Shown here piece by piece: positions 24,757 to 32,948 of a stretch of DNA of 64,000 nt. The notes beneath the pieces are model-generated. The model saw only the letters and a list, made by a program, of their open reading frames with translations, did no database searches and had not been told where the DNA came from. Position 1 is the first letter of the stretch; each line of letters opens with the position of its first letter. A program made the translations under genes and the position numbers. Where the stretch lies: contig NZ_KK073874.1 in assembly GCF_000585375.1 (NCBI RefSeq), forward strand, positions 8,839,913-8,903,912, given 5' to 3'. The stretch comes from Cryptosporangium arvum DSM 44712 (lineage in GTDB: Bacteria > Actinomycetota > Actinomycetes > Mycobacteriales > Cryptosporangiaceae).

Positions 24757-24990
24757 ATGACCCAGCAGAGCGTCAGACCCTTCCGGCCATCCGGCTGGAG
24801 CCGCGACGCGACGAGCGAGGACGTCGAGACCGCTCACCGGATACTGCCGATGCACGCCCCCATCGACTCCTCACGCGGACTGTGCGCGAGCGCGCTCCAC
24901 CTGATCAACGCCCCCGCATGGCCCTGCGAGCAGTACCAGTGGGCCAAAGCCGTGATCGACGCCGCCGAGCGACGCGAGATCAGCGACTGA
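24757..24990 (+). CDS. Small protein divergent from the XRE-TPR regulator
   Basis: 77 residues from ATG 24757, with GGAAGGA at 24742-24748. No signal peptide or membrane segment. The C-terminal part has two Cys (GLCASALHLINAPAWPCEQ) and a helix (WAKAVIDAAERRE). Its stop overlaps the convergent VWA gene by 11 bases. Actinobacterial XRE regulators often pair with small proteins, so it may be the partner or target of the divergent regulator. Family not recognised. Confidence 0.6.
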   Translation: MTQQSVRPFRPSGWSRDATSEDVETAHRILPMHAPIDSSRGLCASALHLINAPAWPCEQYQWAKAVIDAAERREISD

Positions 24991-25732
24991 GCTTCTGACC
25001 GGTCAGCTCGGCCACCGTCCGGCCGATCGCGACCGCCGTGGCGTCCGGGTCGTACCCGTCGAACTTGCGCGGTTGCGCGTCCGGGAACGCGGTGAGCCAG
25101 CTGTCGGGCACCTCGATGCCCTGACCGGGTACGAGCAGTTTCACGTCGCTGATCCGATGCTTCCGCAGTAACGCCCGCGCGGCCGGCTCCGAGGTCGGGA
25201 TGTCGGTGACCTGCGCGTCGGAGAGCAGCAACAGTGCGGTCTCGCACCGCGTACGGCGGAACGCGTCGACCTGCGCCAGCGCGGGTTCGAGCAGCGTGCC
25301 GCCGCCGTCGGCGACGCCGGTCGCGGCGGGCGCGCCGGCCGACTTGGCGGTCGTCGGCGGCAGGCGGACGGTCGCCGTCTCCGCGAAGTCGACGACGGAC
25401 AGCTGGTCGGTGTCACGCAGGTTCGTGGCCAGCCACGGCACGAGCCGGGCCAGCGCGGCGTCCCTGGCCCCGGCGTAGTCCTGCATCGAGCCCGAGGAGT
25501 CGACCATCAGGGTCAGCCGCAGGCACTCCTTCCCGCGCTTGCCCTCGAGCGCGTAGCCGCCCAGCTCGCCGCTGACCGGCGCCGGGTCCTCCTGCCGCTG
25601 GCAGTTGGTGAACAGAAGCCAGAGCAGCGGCAGGAGCAGTAACAGCGCCGCGAGCGTCCACCAGAGCCGGCGGGACGGCCCGCCCAGCCGCGGCGACCGG
25701 CCGAACCGTGGCCCCGGGGCCAGCGTCGTCAC
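24980..25732 (-). CDS. Membrane-anchored von Willebrand factor A protein
   Basis: 250 residues. One membrane helix at about 23-41, then a VWA domain with an intact metal site: D78-x-S80-x-S82 in LMVDSSGSM, a Thr in the second loop and a third-loop Asp (LLLSDAQVTD). Topology suggests the VWA domain outside the cell. Last gene of a three-gene operon; its ATG overlaps the stop of the preceding gene by four bases. VWA domains usually mediate metal-dependent protein contacts; the partner is probably the OmpA lipoprotein of the same operon (inference). Confidence 0.85.
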   Translation of the reverse strand: MTTLAPGPRFGRSPRLGGPSRRLWWTLAALLLLLPLLWLLFTNCQRQEDPAPVSGELGGYALEGKRGKECLRLTLMVDSSGSMQDYAGARDAALARLVPWLATNLRDTDQLSVVDFAETATVRLPPTTAKSAGAPAATGVADGGGTLLEPALAQVDAFRRTRCETALLLLSDAQVTDIPTSEPAARALLRKHRISDVKLLVPGQGIEVPDSWLTAFPDAQPRKFDGYDPDATAVAIGRTVAELTGQKLSR

Positions 25733-27204
25733 GGGCGCTGCTCCGGCACGTATCCGTTGACCTGAGCCGGGTCGATCGGCACCGACGGCGGGGGCACCGG
25801 CGAGGTGAGCGGCTCCAGGTGGAAGAGGCGTTCGCGCAGCTCGGTGATGCGCCGGGACGCGGTCGACGAGTCCTCGGGGCGGCAGCGCGAGAGGTGTTCG
25901 ATCGCGTCCTCCACGCGGCGGAGCGGGCCGATCGCCATGCCGGTGCCGAAGAGCGTGAGCGGCCGGGTCGAGGGCAGGCCGGTGAGCCCGTCACGCGTGC
26001 CGTCGTGATCGGTCTTCGCCCAGTTCCCCAGGTGCGCCGACCGCGGATCCCCGACCGGGGCCGGCCCCGGCAGCGGCCGGGTCGGCGCGTTCTCCGCCGC
26101 CTGCACCGGCAGCGTGGCGCCGGGTGTCTGATCCGGTGGGGTGAAGGGCGGTGGGGCTCCCGGGTCGGGTGGGGACAGCTGCGGGGCCGCGCCCGGGTAC
26201 GGCTCGGGGGCGACGTAGGTCGGCGTGCCGTAGGCGGCCGACGGGTACGGCGGCGCCGTCGCCCGGGAGTCCGCGATCATCCGCGCCCCGACCGCGACGA
26301 TCCGCTCGATCGCGTTCAACTGCGTCTGCACCTCGGCCCGCAGGTCCTCCCACGCCCGGTGGTGCGCGACGTCGGCCTTCGTCTTCGCGGCGACCAAGCG
26401 GTCGAACACCTTCGAGCGCTCGGAACTCTGCCCGCGGATCTCCGACACCAGGAACACCCGGGCCAACGCGTCGGCGAGCAGCACCGCGACGAAGATCGCG
26501 GCCATCGGCAGCGCGGGCGGCGGCAACGACCCGATCGGCGCGGTCGCCTCGTCGAACCGGAAGTTGATCAGCCACCCGACCGCGGCCAGCGCGAGCACGA
26601 ACGCGACCACCGCGAGAACCGCGCCGATCCGGTCCTTGCGGCCGACCCCCGGATAGCCGGCCAGCCACCGGTGTCCCAACGGCCCCACGACCCGGGCCGT
26701 CGCGACGCCCACGACCGGGATGAACAACGCCAGCAGCGCGGCCGCCACCCGCGACGGGTCGTACCAGGGCGCGTCCGGCTCCACGACGTCGTCGAAGATC
26801 GAGTACCAGAAGAACACTTCGACGACGACGAAGATGACCTCGACGACCGTCAGCACCCGGTTGGTGATCAGCGGCCGGTGCGGGTCGAAGTCCTCGACGA
26901 ACGGGCCGTCGGGGTCGTGGTCCCGGCCGCCGCGACGGCCACGCCAGATCGGGTTCGTCCGCGTCGCGTCCAGGCGCTGGGCGGCCAGCACCGCGGCGAA
27001 GTCGGCGGCGTCCAGCGCGTGCTGTTTGCGCAGCAGCCGGCGGGACGCTTTCGCGTCGGCCGCCGCGATCGTCGAGTTGACCTCGACCAGCACCGCGACC
27101 TGCCCCGGCGTCATCGCGCCGGGAGCGACCGGCTCCCGCTCGAGCACCCGCTGGCGTGCGCGTTCGACCCCGCGGGTGCCGAACAATCGGGCGAAGAAGC
27201 TCAT
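25729..27204 (-). CDS. Four-helix membrane protein with cytoplasmic helical and Pro-rich tail
   Basis: 491 residues, no family recognised. A helical N-terminal cytoplasmic part (about 1-110) precedes four predicted membrane helices (about 115-270). A coiled-coil-like segment follows (about 285-325), then a long Pro/Ala/Tyr-rich region and a short helical end. Start at ATG 27204 overlaps the OmpA stop (ATGA); its own stop overlaps the VWA start. The tight coupling implies a complex of the three products. The N-terminal helix-membrane-helix layout vaguely recalls DUF4407-type proteins, but I cannot confirm this. Confidence 0.75.
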   Translation of the reverse strand: MSFFARLFGTRGVERARQRVLEREPVAPGAMTPGQVAVLVEVNSTIAAADAKASRRLLRKQHALDAADFAAVLAAQRLDATRTNPIWRGRRGGRDHDPDGPFVEDFDPHRPLITNRVLTVVEVIFVVVEVFFWYSIFDDVVEPDAPWYDPSRVAAALLALFIPVVGVATARVVGPLGHRWLAGYPGVGRKDRIGAVLAVVAFVLALAAVGWLINFRFDEATAPIGSLPPPALPMAAIFVAVLLADALARVFLVSEIRGQSSERSKVFDRLVAAKTKADVAHHRAWEDLRAEVQTQLNAIERIVAVGARMIADSRATAPPYPSAAYGTPTYVAPEPYPGAAPQLSPPDPGAPPPFTPPDQTPGATLPVQAAENAPTRPLPGPAPVGDPRSAHLGNWAKTDHDGTRDGLTGLPSTRPLTLFGTGMAIGPLRRVEDAIEHLSRCRPEDSSTASRRITELRERLFHLEPLTSPVPPPSVPIDPAQVNGYVPEQRP

Positions 27205-28412
27205 CGCGTGCACCCTCCGGGTCGGATCTCGATCTCCACGCGCCGGTTCTTCGCGGCGGCGACGGTGTCGTGGCGGCCGTCGACGAACTCGTCCACGGCC
27301 GGGCGTTCGGCGCCGTAGCCGACCGACTCCAGGCGCGCGGTGTTCACGCCGCGCTCGGTCAGGGCGCCGACGACCGCCTGCGCCCGCCGGGTGGAGAGCT
27401 CCCGGCGGTAACCGGAGTCGCCGTACCGCGCGGTGTGTCCGGACACGACCGCCGTCGCCTCGGCGTCGCTCTTCAGGTCGGACGCGATCGGTTCGAGCAC
27501 GCCGTCGGCCTCCGGTTGCAGGTCGGCGCGGTCGGGGGCGAACAACAGCGACGCGGGGATCGAGACCCGGGTGGCGCAGCCGTCGCGGACCTCCGTCGCG
27601 GCCGGCACCGTGACCGGGTCGGCCGGCAGCCCGGCCGGGGGCGCACCGGCGGACGGCGCGTGGGCCGAGTCGAACGTGACGGTGGCGCCGGCCGCTGTCA
27701 GCACGCTCTGCCAGATCTTCTGCAGCGAGGTGCGTGCCGACTGCGGTAACCGCTGCTCGGACGAGGTGTCCCCGAGCCCGCTCCAGACGACCTTCTGGGC
27801 CTGGAGCGCCGGCGGCAGCGCGTTCGCCGCCTTGAGCGCCTCGGCCAGCCCGGCGGGGTCGACGTCGAACCGCTGTTTGTTCAGGTCGAACTCGCCGCTG
27901 GTGGAGACGCCGTCGGAGACGACGAGGATCTCTGCTGGCTTGTCCTCGGCGGCCCGGCCGAGCGCACTCAGGATGCGGCTGCCCGTGCCCTTCGGCCGCA
28001 GATCGTCGCCGCGGGCCCAGGTCGGCACGCACTCCAGCGCGAGCGCCCGGGCACGCTGGGAGGCCTGGGAGTTCGAGCCGGGAGCCGGGTCCAGCGCGAT
28101 CGTGCGGCTCGGGGGCGCACCGGCACCGTCGACGCCGACCAGCACCAACGCGTCGCCCCGCTGCTGCGCGGTCCGGAGCGCGGCCGTGACCGCCGGCGGC
28201 AGCCCACCGGAGACGCCGGAGGCGGTGTTGTCGACGACGAGCGCGGTCTTGGGCGCACCGGCCTCGGGAGCCACGTCCGCCACTCGAGCGCAGTCGGAGT
28301 CCGAACGGGTGGTGGTCGTGTCGTCAGACGGTTCGTCACCGGAGCAACCACTGAGGATGATGAGGCCTGTGGTAACTACTGTGAGTATCGAGAGACGGAG
28401 CCGACTCGGCAT
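27201..28412 (-). CDS. OmpA-domain lipoprotein
   Basis: 403 residues. Lipoprotein signal with lipobox IILSGC (Cys23). The middle region (about 55-260) resembles a VWA fold (KTALVVDNTASGVSGG and EILVVSDGVSTSGEF) without a complete metal site. The C-terminal OmpA domain (about 285-400) has SGHTARYGDSGYRRELSTRR and NRRVEIEI, the peptidoglycan-binding core. First gene of the operon; start at ATG 28412 with a GGAGAAG ribosome site. It should tether the complex to the cell wall. Confidence 0.87.
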   Translation of the reverse strand: MPSRLRLSILTVVTTGLIILSGCSGDEPSDDTTTTRSDSDCARVADVAPEAGAPKTALVVDNTASGVSGGLPPAVTAALRTAQQRGDALVLVGVDGAGAPPSRTIALDPAPGSNSQASQRARALALECVPTWARGDDLRPKGTGSRILSALGRAAEDKPAEILVVSDGVSTSGEFDLNKQRFDVDPAGLAEALKAANALPPALQAQKVVWSGLGDTSSEQRLPQSARTSLQKIWQSVLTAAGATVTFDSAHAPSAGAPPAGLPADPVTVPAATEVRDGCATRVSIPASLLFAPDRADLQPEADGVLEPIASDLKSDAEATAVVSGHTARYGDSGYRRELSTRRAQAVVGALTERGVNTARLESVGYGAERPAVDEFVDGRHDTVAAAKNRRVEIEIRPGGCTR

Positions 28413-28479
28413 CGATACTTCTCCCCACTTCGCTTCGGACTCGCTGCTCACAGCGTTTCCTCCGAACGCAAGCCCGACG

Positions 28480-28518
28480 AGGGGGAACTCCCTATGCGCT
28501 ACGGGGCGTTATCCCCCT
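28480..28518. promoter_or_regulatory. Inverted repeat in the ompA-type/kinase divergent region
   Basis: AGGGGGA (28480-28486) and TCCCCCT (28512-28518) are inverted copies with a 25-base spacer, in the 141-base gap between the OmpA lipoprotein gene and the soluble kinase gene. It may be a regulator site or a weak hairpin. Confidence 0.35.
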
Positions 28519-28553
28519 AGAGAAATCAGTACACGCAGGTGCGGGGGTGTTTC

Positions 28554-29135
28554 GTGAACGAGAACGATCTCCACGATCGGGTTCAAGTCCAGATCACTGC
28601 CGCACTGCAGCGGTTGGCGCTCGCCGCGCACTGGAACTCCGACCCGCGTGTCGGTGAGTTGCTCGACGAGTCCAAACAGCTGCTCGACGTCGCCGCCCGG
28701 GACGTCCGCCTGTTCGCCCGGGGCATCAACCCGGCCGTGCTGGAGGCCGACGGACTGCGCGGCGCGGTACGCGCGCTGGCCGACCGCTTCCCCGGACTGG
28801 TGACGACCCGCGCCGTCGCCGAGCGCTACCCGCCGGCACTGGAGTCCGGGCTGTTCCTGGCGCTGTCGGAGGCCGTGGCCAACGCGGTGCGGCACGCCGG
28901 GGCGTCGGCGATCGTCGTCGAGGTGGACCGGGACGGCGAGTTCGTCGTCGGCCGGGTCACCGACGACGGCATCGGGACCGCGCAGCCGAGCCCGTACGGC
29001 GGGCTGGAGAACCTCCGCCGGCGCGTCGCGGCACTGGGCGGCGACACCGAGCTGCACAGCGAGCCGGGCCGCGGAACGCGGGTGACGATCCGGCTAGGAC
29101 CGGTCGTGGGCTCGGAAGTAACGCAGCACCGCTAA
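28554..29135 (+). CDS. Soluble histidine-kinase core without sensor domain
   Basis: 193 residues. The protein begins almost at the phospho-acceptor: LHDRVQVQITAAL (His7) is the start of a NarX/LiaS-type HisKA_3 helix pair. The ATPase follows with intact N-box (SEAVANAVRHA), G1 (VTDDGIGTA) and G2 (GGLENLRRRV). There is no sensor or membrane part. Start chosen at GTG 28554; an in-frame extension to 28539 adds five residues. Convergent with, and overlapping by 42 bases, the response-regulator gene. Likely cooperates with the membrane kinase at 29756. Confidence 0.85.
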   Translation: MNENDLHDRVQVQITAALQRLALAAHWNSDPRVGELLDESKQLLDVAARDVRLFARGINPAVLEADGLRGAVRALADRFPGLVTTRAVAERYPPALESGLFLALSEAVANAVRHAGASAIVVEVDRDGEFVVGRVTDDGIGTAQPSPYGGLENLRRRVAALGGDTELHSEPGRGTRVTIRLGPVVGSEVTQHR

Positions 29136-29765
29136 CACCCGCCGGTTCTGCGTGGTGTCGGTGGGCAGATCGAGCTTGGTGAAGATCCGGGCGATGTTGT
29201 TCTCGACGGTCTTGGTGGTCAGGTGCAGCTCGTCGGCGATGCCCTCGTTGGAGCGCCCCGCGGCCATCGCGCGGAGCACCTCGCGCTCGCGGCCGGTGAG
29301 CCGCTCGAGCTCGTGCGGCCCCTCGGCGGCCAGCCGGTCGATCAGCTCGGGCTCCAGGACGGTCTCGCCGTCCATGATCCGCACCAGCGCCGTACGCAGC
29401 GCCGCCACGTCGGCGATCTGATCTTTGAGGCGGTAGCCCAGGCCACGCGAGCCCAGCTGCCGGAGCAGACGCATCAGGTGCGGGGCCTCGGCCCACTGGG
29501 AGAGCATCAGGATGCCGATCCGGGGGTAGCGGGCACGCAGTTTTTCGGCCGTGTCCAGGCCGCCCTCCGGGTACGGCGCCATCCGGATGTCGAGTATCGC
29601 GACGTCGGGCACGTCCTCGTGAACCATCGAGAGCAGCTCGGTGCCGTCGCGGGCCTGGTGCACCACCTCGACGTCGGCGGCTTCGAGCAGCAGCCGTAAG
29701 CCTTCGCGGAACAACGCGGCGTCGTCGGCGATCGCGACCCGGAGCGGGCGGGCGGTCACCGGCAC
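29094..29765 (-). CDS. NarL-family response regulator
   Basis: 223 residues. Receiver domain with acidic pair in VAIADDAALFREG, phospho-acceptor Asp in VAILDIRM and switch Lys in YRLKDQ. LuxR-type helix-turn-helix near the C-terminus: LTGREREVLRAMAAGRSNEGIA with KTVENNIARIFTKL. GTG 29765 has GAGG ten bases upstream; GTG 29759, overlapping the upstream stop as GTGA, is an alternative. The upstream gene is the degenerate membrane kinase; the opposite strand holds the intact soluble kinase core. Confidence 0.93.
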   Translation of the reverse strand: MPVTARPLRVAIADDAALFREGLRLLLEAADVEVVHQARDGTELLSMVHEDVPDVAILDIRMAPYPEGGLDTAEKLRARYPRIGILMLSQWAEAPHLMRLLRQLGSRGLGYRLKDQIADVAALRTALVRIMDGETVLEPELIDRLAAEGPHELERLTGREREVLRAMAAGRSNEGIADELHLTTKTVENNIARIFTKLDLPTDTTQNRRVLAVLRYFRAHDRS

Positions 29766-30529
29766 GGGATGCGCACCTCGACGCGGGCGCGACCGCTCGG
29801 TGATTCGGCTATCGACACCGTGCCGCCCGCCGCCCGCACCCGCAGCGCGATCGGCGAGCCCAGCAGCACGGCGACGTCGGGCCGGGGGGCCGAGCGGGCC
29901 GAGACCCGCAGGTGGAGCTCCGCGCCGGTCACCGTCGCGTTCACGTCGACCACCTCGTCGGTCGTCTGCAGGTAATCGGTGAGTACCCAGCAGACAACGT
30001 AGTAGGCCAGCGCCTCCGCGGCCGGGTCGAAGCGCTCTGCGGGCACGGCCACCCGCATCGGGACGCCCTGGCGGCTCGCCCTCGATTCGAGCGCCGCTCC
30101 CAGCCCCGACTCGGTGAGCATCGCCGAATGGATTCCGTGCGCGAGCTCACGCAACTCATTCAGCGCGAGGTCCAGCTGCGCCTGCGCGTCGGCGAGCACC
30201 CGCCCGGACCGCTCGTCGCTGCTGTTGCGGGCGGCGCCCAGCCGCATCGTGAGCGCGGAGAGACGGGTCTGCGCCCCGTCGTGCAGCAGCTGTTCCAGTT
30301 CCCGGCGTTCGGCCCAGCTGGCCGCCAGCGCACGCGACTGTTCGTCGATGCGCCGCTGGAACTTCCGGTACCGAACGATCCCCAGCAGCGCGAACCCGGC
30401 GGCCAGCACCGTGTTGACGGCGGCCAGCAGCGCATTGCCGGCCCAGAGCGGCTGCTGGACCGCCGCGGCGAGCGCTCCCGCGACAGCCGTCACCGCCCAG
30501 GGGCTGGTGAGCGCGCGGCGAACGTCCAT
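29756..30529 (-). CDS. Membrane histidine kinase with degenerate ATPase domain
   Basis: 257 residues. Two N-terminal membrane helices (about 8-26 and 32-52), then a canonical HisKA_3 region with the phospho-accepting His in LEQLLHDGAQTRLSAL and the conserved ELRELAHGIH. The ATPase domain is decayed. The N-box position reads VVCWVLTDYLQ (Asn replaced), the G1 DxGxG is absent (VSARSAPRPD), and there is no G2 glycine cluster. It can probably dimerise and be phosphorylated but not bind ATP. Start taken as ATG 30529. Its stop overlaps the response regulator by ten bases. Confidence 0.82.
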   Translation of the reverse strand: MDVRRALTSPWAVTAVAGALAAAVQQPLWAGNALLAAVNTVLAAGFALLGIVRYRKFQRRIDEQSRALAASWAERRELEQLLHDGAQTRLSALTMRLGAARNSSDERSGRVLADAQAQLDLALNELRELAHGIHSAMLTESGLGAALESRASRQGVPMRVAVPAERFDPAAEALAYYVVCWVLTDYLQTTDEVVDVNATVTGAELHLRVSARSAPRPDVAVLLGSPIALRVRAAGGTVSIAESPSGRARVEVRIPCR

Positions 30530-30584
30530 CGATCCAGGAAACGTCCCGACGGCCGCGTCGGCCAGGGTGCCCGCACCCAAAAAC

Positions 30585-31577
30585 TTACGGTGTGAGTGAA
30601 CGCACGATTACAGCAGCGGGGGCATCGAGCGCGGACGCGTGGCCGGTGCCGGCCCAGAGCGCCATCCGATCCGGGTCGCCGGCCTTGGCTGCGGCGGCAC
30701 GCAGCGGGCGGGTCAGGTGGTGCACCTGGGGATAGGCGTCGAGCGCCGCGCTCTCGTGCTCGCGGATGAACGCGTTGACGATCCCGCGGGCCCGACGACC
30801 GGTGAACGTGCGGGTGATCGCCGTTTCCGCCGGTCGCGCGAGCGCGTCCTGGTGGGCCTTCTGGGCGCCGCTCTCGGGCGAGCGCAGGAGCGCGGTGCCC
30901 ACCTGGGCGTAGGTGGCGCCATCGCGGAGCACCGTGCGCACGTCCTCGGAGTCGGCGAGGCCGCCGGCGGCGACCAGCGGTAGGTCGGTCGTGGCGCGTA
31001 CGTCGGCCAGGAGCGTGGCCAGTGGCACCGGCTCGACGTCGGGGGTCCAGGATCCGCGGTGCGCACCGGCTTCGGCTCCCTGCAGCAGCAACGCGTCGGC
31101 GCCGGCCTCGGCCGCTCGACGCGCTTCGTCGACCGAGGTGACGGTCACCGCCACGGCGGAGCCGACCTTCTGGAGTGCGGCGATCGTGTCGGCGGGGCAG
31201 CCGAACGTGAGGCTGACGACCGGGAGCGGGTCGGCCAGCAGCAGGTCGAGCTTGGCCGCCCAGTCGTCGTCGTCCCAGCGCGGGGTGCCGAGCGCGACGC
31301 CGAGCCGGTCGGCGTCGGGGGTGATGTGCTCCGCGTAGTTCGCGACCGCGGTGTCGTGCCGTGGCCACGGCACGAACAGGTTCGCGCCGAACGGCGTGCG
31401 GGTGCGCTCGCGAACCGCCGCGATCTGGTCACGAAGCTGCTCGGCGGTGAGGTAACCGGCGGCGACGAACCCGAGCGCCCCGGCGTCCGCGACCGCCGCG
31501 ACCAGATCGGGGGTGGTCGCCCCACCGGCCATCGGCGACTGGACGATCGGGCGCTCAATTTGCGGCAAGCTAGGCAC
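30585..31577 (-). CDS. Nitronate monooxygenase family flavoprotein
   Basis: 330 residues, FMN TIM barrel. QSPMAGGATTPDLVAAV at the N-terminus, LLQGAEAGAHRGSW and LPLVAAGGLADSEDV form the flavin and active-site loops typical of class I nitronate monooxygenases, which protect against propionate-3-nitronate-like compounds. A GTG start at 31577 lies very close to GGAGG; a TTG three codons in has better spacing. Divergent from the hydrolase at 31633 with a palindrome between them. Confidence 0.9.
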   Translation of the reverse strand: MPSLPQIERPIVQSPMAGGATTPDLVAAVADAGALGFVAAGYLTAEQLRDQIAAVRERTRTPFGANLFVPWPRHDTAVANYAEHITPDADRLGVALGTPRWDDDDWAAKLDLLLADPLPVVSLTFGCPADTIAALQKVGSAVAVTVTSVDEARRAAEAGADALLLQGAEAGAHRGSWTPDVEPVPLATLLADVRATTDLPLVAAGGLADSEDVRTVLRDGATYAQVGTALLRSPESGAQKAHQDALARPAETAITRTFTGRRARGIVNAFIREHESAALDAYPQVHHLTRPLRAAAAKAGDPDRMALWAGTGHASALDAPAAVIVRSLTP

Positions 31578-31588
31578 CCCTCCAGCTT

Positions 31589-31602
31589 TCCACAGCTGTG
31601 GA
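31589..31602. promoter_or_regulatory. 14-bp perfect palindrome, DnaA-box-like
   Basis: TCCACAGCTGTGGA lies in the 55-base gap between divergent genes. On the minus strand the right arm reads CTATCCACA, one base from the DnaA-box consensus TTATCCACA; the left arm reads TTTCCACA. It may be a paired DnaA site or an operator of another dimeric regulator. Confidence 0.45.
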
Positions 31603-31632
31603 TAGAACCTGTGTACGAAGAATCGAGGTGCG

Positions 31633-32412
31633 ATGGACCTCTATGTCGACGAGCGCGGGGACGGCCCGCCGGTGGTGCTGCTGCACGGCGGGTTGCTCGA
31701 CCACCGGATGTGGGACGGGTTCGTCCCCGACCTGGCCGGAACCCACCGGGTGATCCGGTACGACGCCCGCTCGCACGGCCGCTCGGCCACCGCCACCGGC
31801 GACTACTCGCCGGCCGACGACCTGCACGAGGTGGTGCGTGCGACGGCTCCCGGCGGAGCCGCGCTGGTCGGGCTCTCGCTGGGCGCACGCGCGGCGATCG
31901 ACTTCGCGTTGCGGTGGCCGGAGCTGGTCGAGCGGCTGGTGCTGGTCTCGCCCGGAGCCAGCGGCATGGAGTTCGCGGACCCGTACGTCCAGGAGTTGCA
32001 GGCCCAGCAGGTGGCCGCGGCCCGGCGTCTGGACGCCGACGCGTTCGTCGAGTGTTTCCTGCGGCTCTGGGTGGACGGACCGCACCGGGAGCCGGCCCGG
32101 ACCGACCCTGGTGTCCGCGAAGCGTGCCGACGGATGGCGATGACCGTGGCGTCGAATCACTTCACCGCCCAGGGACGGCTGGTCGAGGAGCACGCGGTCA
32201 ACCGGCTGGCCGAACTGCGTCCCCCGCTGCTCGTGGTGACCGGCGCGCTGGACTCGTCCGACATCCTGCGCCTGGCCGACGCCATCGTCGACGCCGTCCC
32301 GGGTGCCGAATCGGCGCGGCTCCCCGACGCCGCCCACACCGTTCCGCTGGACGCCCCGGACGATTTCCGCGCCGCGGTCGTGCCGTTCCTGGCGGCTCAG
32401 GGCCAGCGGTAG
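31633..32412 (+). CDS. Alpha/beta hydrolase
   Basis: 259 residues. Oxyanion-hole HGG (VVLLHGGLLDHRMW), nucleophile Ser in LVGLSLGARAA, and a C-terminal His in PDAAHTVPLD that completes the triad. Length and cap size match hydrolases of the 3-oxoadipate enol-lactonase/haloperoxidase group; substrate unknown. ATG 31633 follows GAGG four bases away. Its end overlaps the convergent zinc-ribbon gene by 16 bases. Confidence 0.92.
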   Translation: MDLYVDERGDGPPVVLLHGGLLDHRMWDGFVPDLAGTHRVIRYDARSHGRSATATGDYSPADDLHEVVRATAPGGAALVGLSLGARAAIDFALRWPELVERLVLVSPGASGMEFADPYVQELQAQQVAAARRLDADAFVECFLRLWVDGPHREPARTDPGVREACRRMAMTVASNHFTAQGRLVEEHAVNRLAELRPPLLVVTGALDSSDILRLADAIVDAVPGAESARLPDAAHTVPLDAPDDFRAAVVPFLAAQGQR

Positions 32413-32945
32413 ATCTGGGGGCGGGGTGGCCAGGGGCGGGCGGCCCGAGGCGCTGCCCCCTCGAACGCGACCCAGGATTCGGTGCGGTCGTCGCCCACCA
32501 TGTCGGCCAGACCGGTCCACGCCCTCGCGTCCACGTACGGGCGGCACCCGTCGCAGGCGAACCAGTCCCCGGCCGGAACGGACGCGGCGGTCTCGTCGGC
32601 CCGATAGGCCCAGCGAGGCACGGCGGCTTCGCAGAAGTCGCACATCAGCCCGGCTCCTGTCGCCGCCGGCGCGGCCGTCTTCGCCGCCCACGCGTCCACG
32701 GTGGCCTGCAGGGCCGTGCTGTCGACGCTCGGCGGCGAGACGTCCTCCACCCACGGGCGCAGCAGCCCGGCGAGCTCGTCCATCTGCGCGGGTGTGTTGA
32801 TCCGGCCGTGCACGGCGAACCACAGCACGACCGCACCGCCGGACGGATGGTCGAGATCGCACGCCGCGCACAGCACGGCGCTGCTGGCCGGGGCAACCTC
32901 GACCGCCAGCAGCGCCGGCCCGCCACAGCGGGGGCAGGAGACCAC
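32397..32945 (-). CDS. Zinc-ribbon protein (DUF6300-like)
   Basis: 182 residues. Two metal-binding cysteine sets: CPRCGG with LCAACD near the N-terminus, and MCDFCEAA with FACDGC in the second half. The N-terminal part resembles the DUF6300 proteins of actinomycetes; the role is unknown. It starts three bases after the dnaE stop on the same strand and is surely co-transcribed with it, which hints at a function linked to replication or simply operon hitch-hiking. Confidence 0.78.
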   Translation of the reverse strand: MVSCPRCGGPALLAVEVAPASSAVLCAACDLDHPSGGAVVLWFAVHGRINTPAQMDELAGLLRPWVEDVSPPSVDSTALQATVDAWAAKTAAPAATGAGLMCDFCEAAVPRWAYRADETAASVPAGDWFACDGCRPYVDARAWTGLADMVGDDRTESWVAFEGAAPRAARPWPPRPQIYRWP

Positions 32946-32948
32946 GAT

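Noticed and set aside
31589-31602. A replication origin around the DnaA-box-like palindrome
   Set aside because: Only one palindrome with no cluster of boxes, no AT-rich region, and dnaA, dnaN or gyrase genes are absent.
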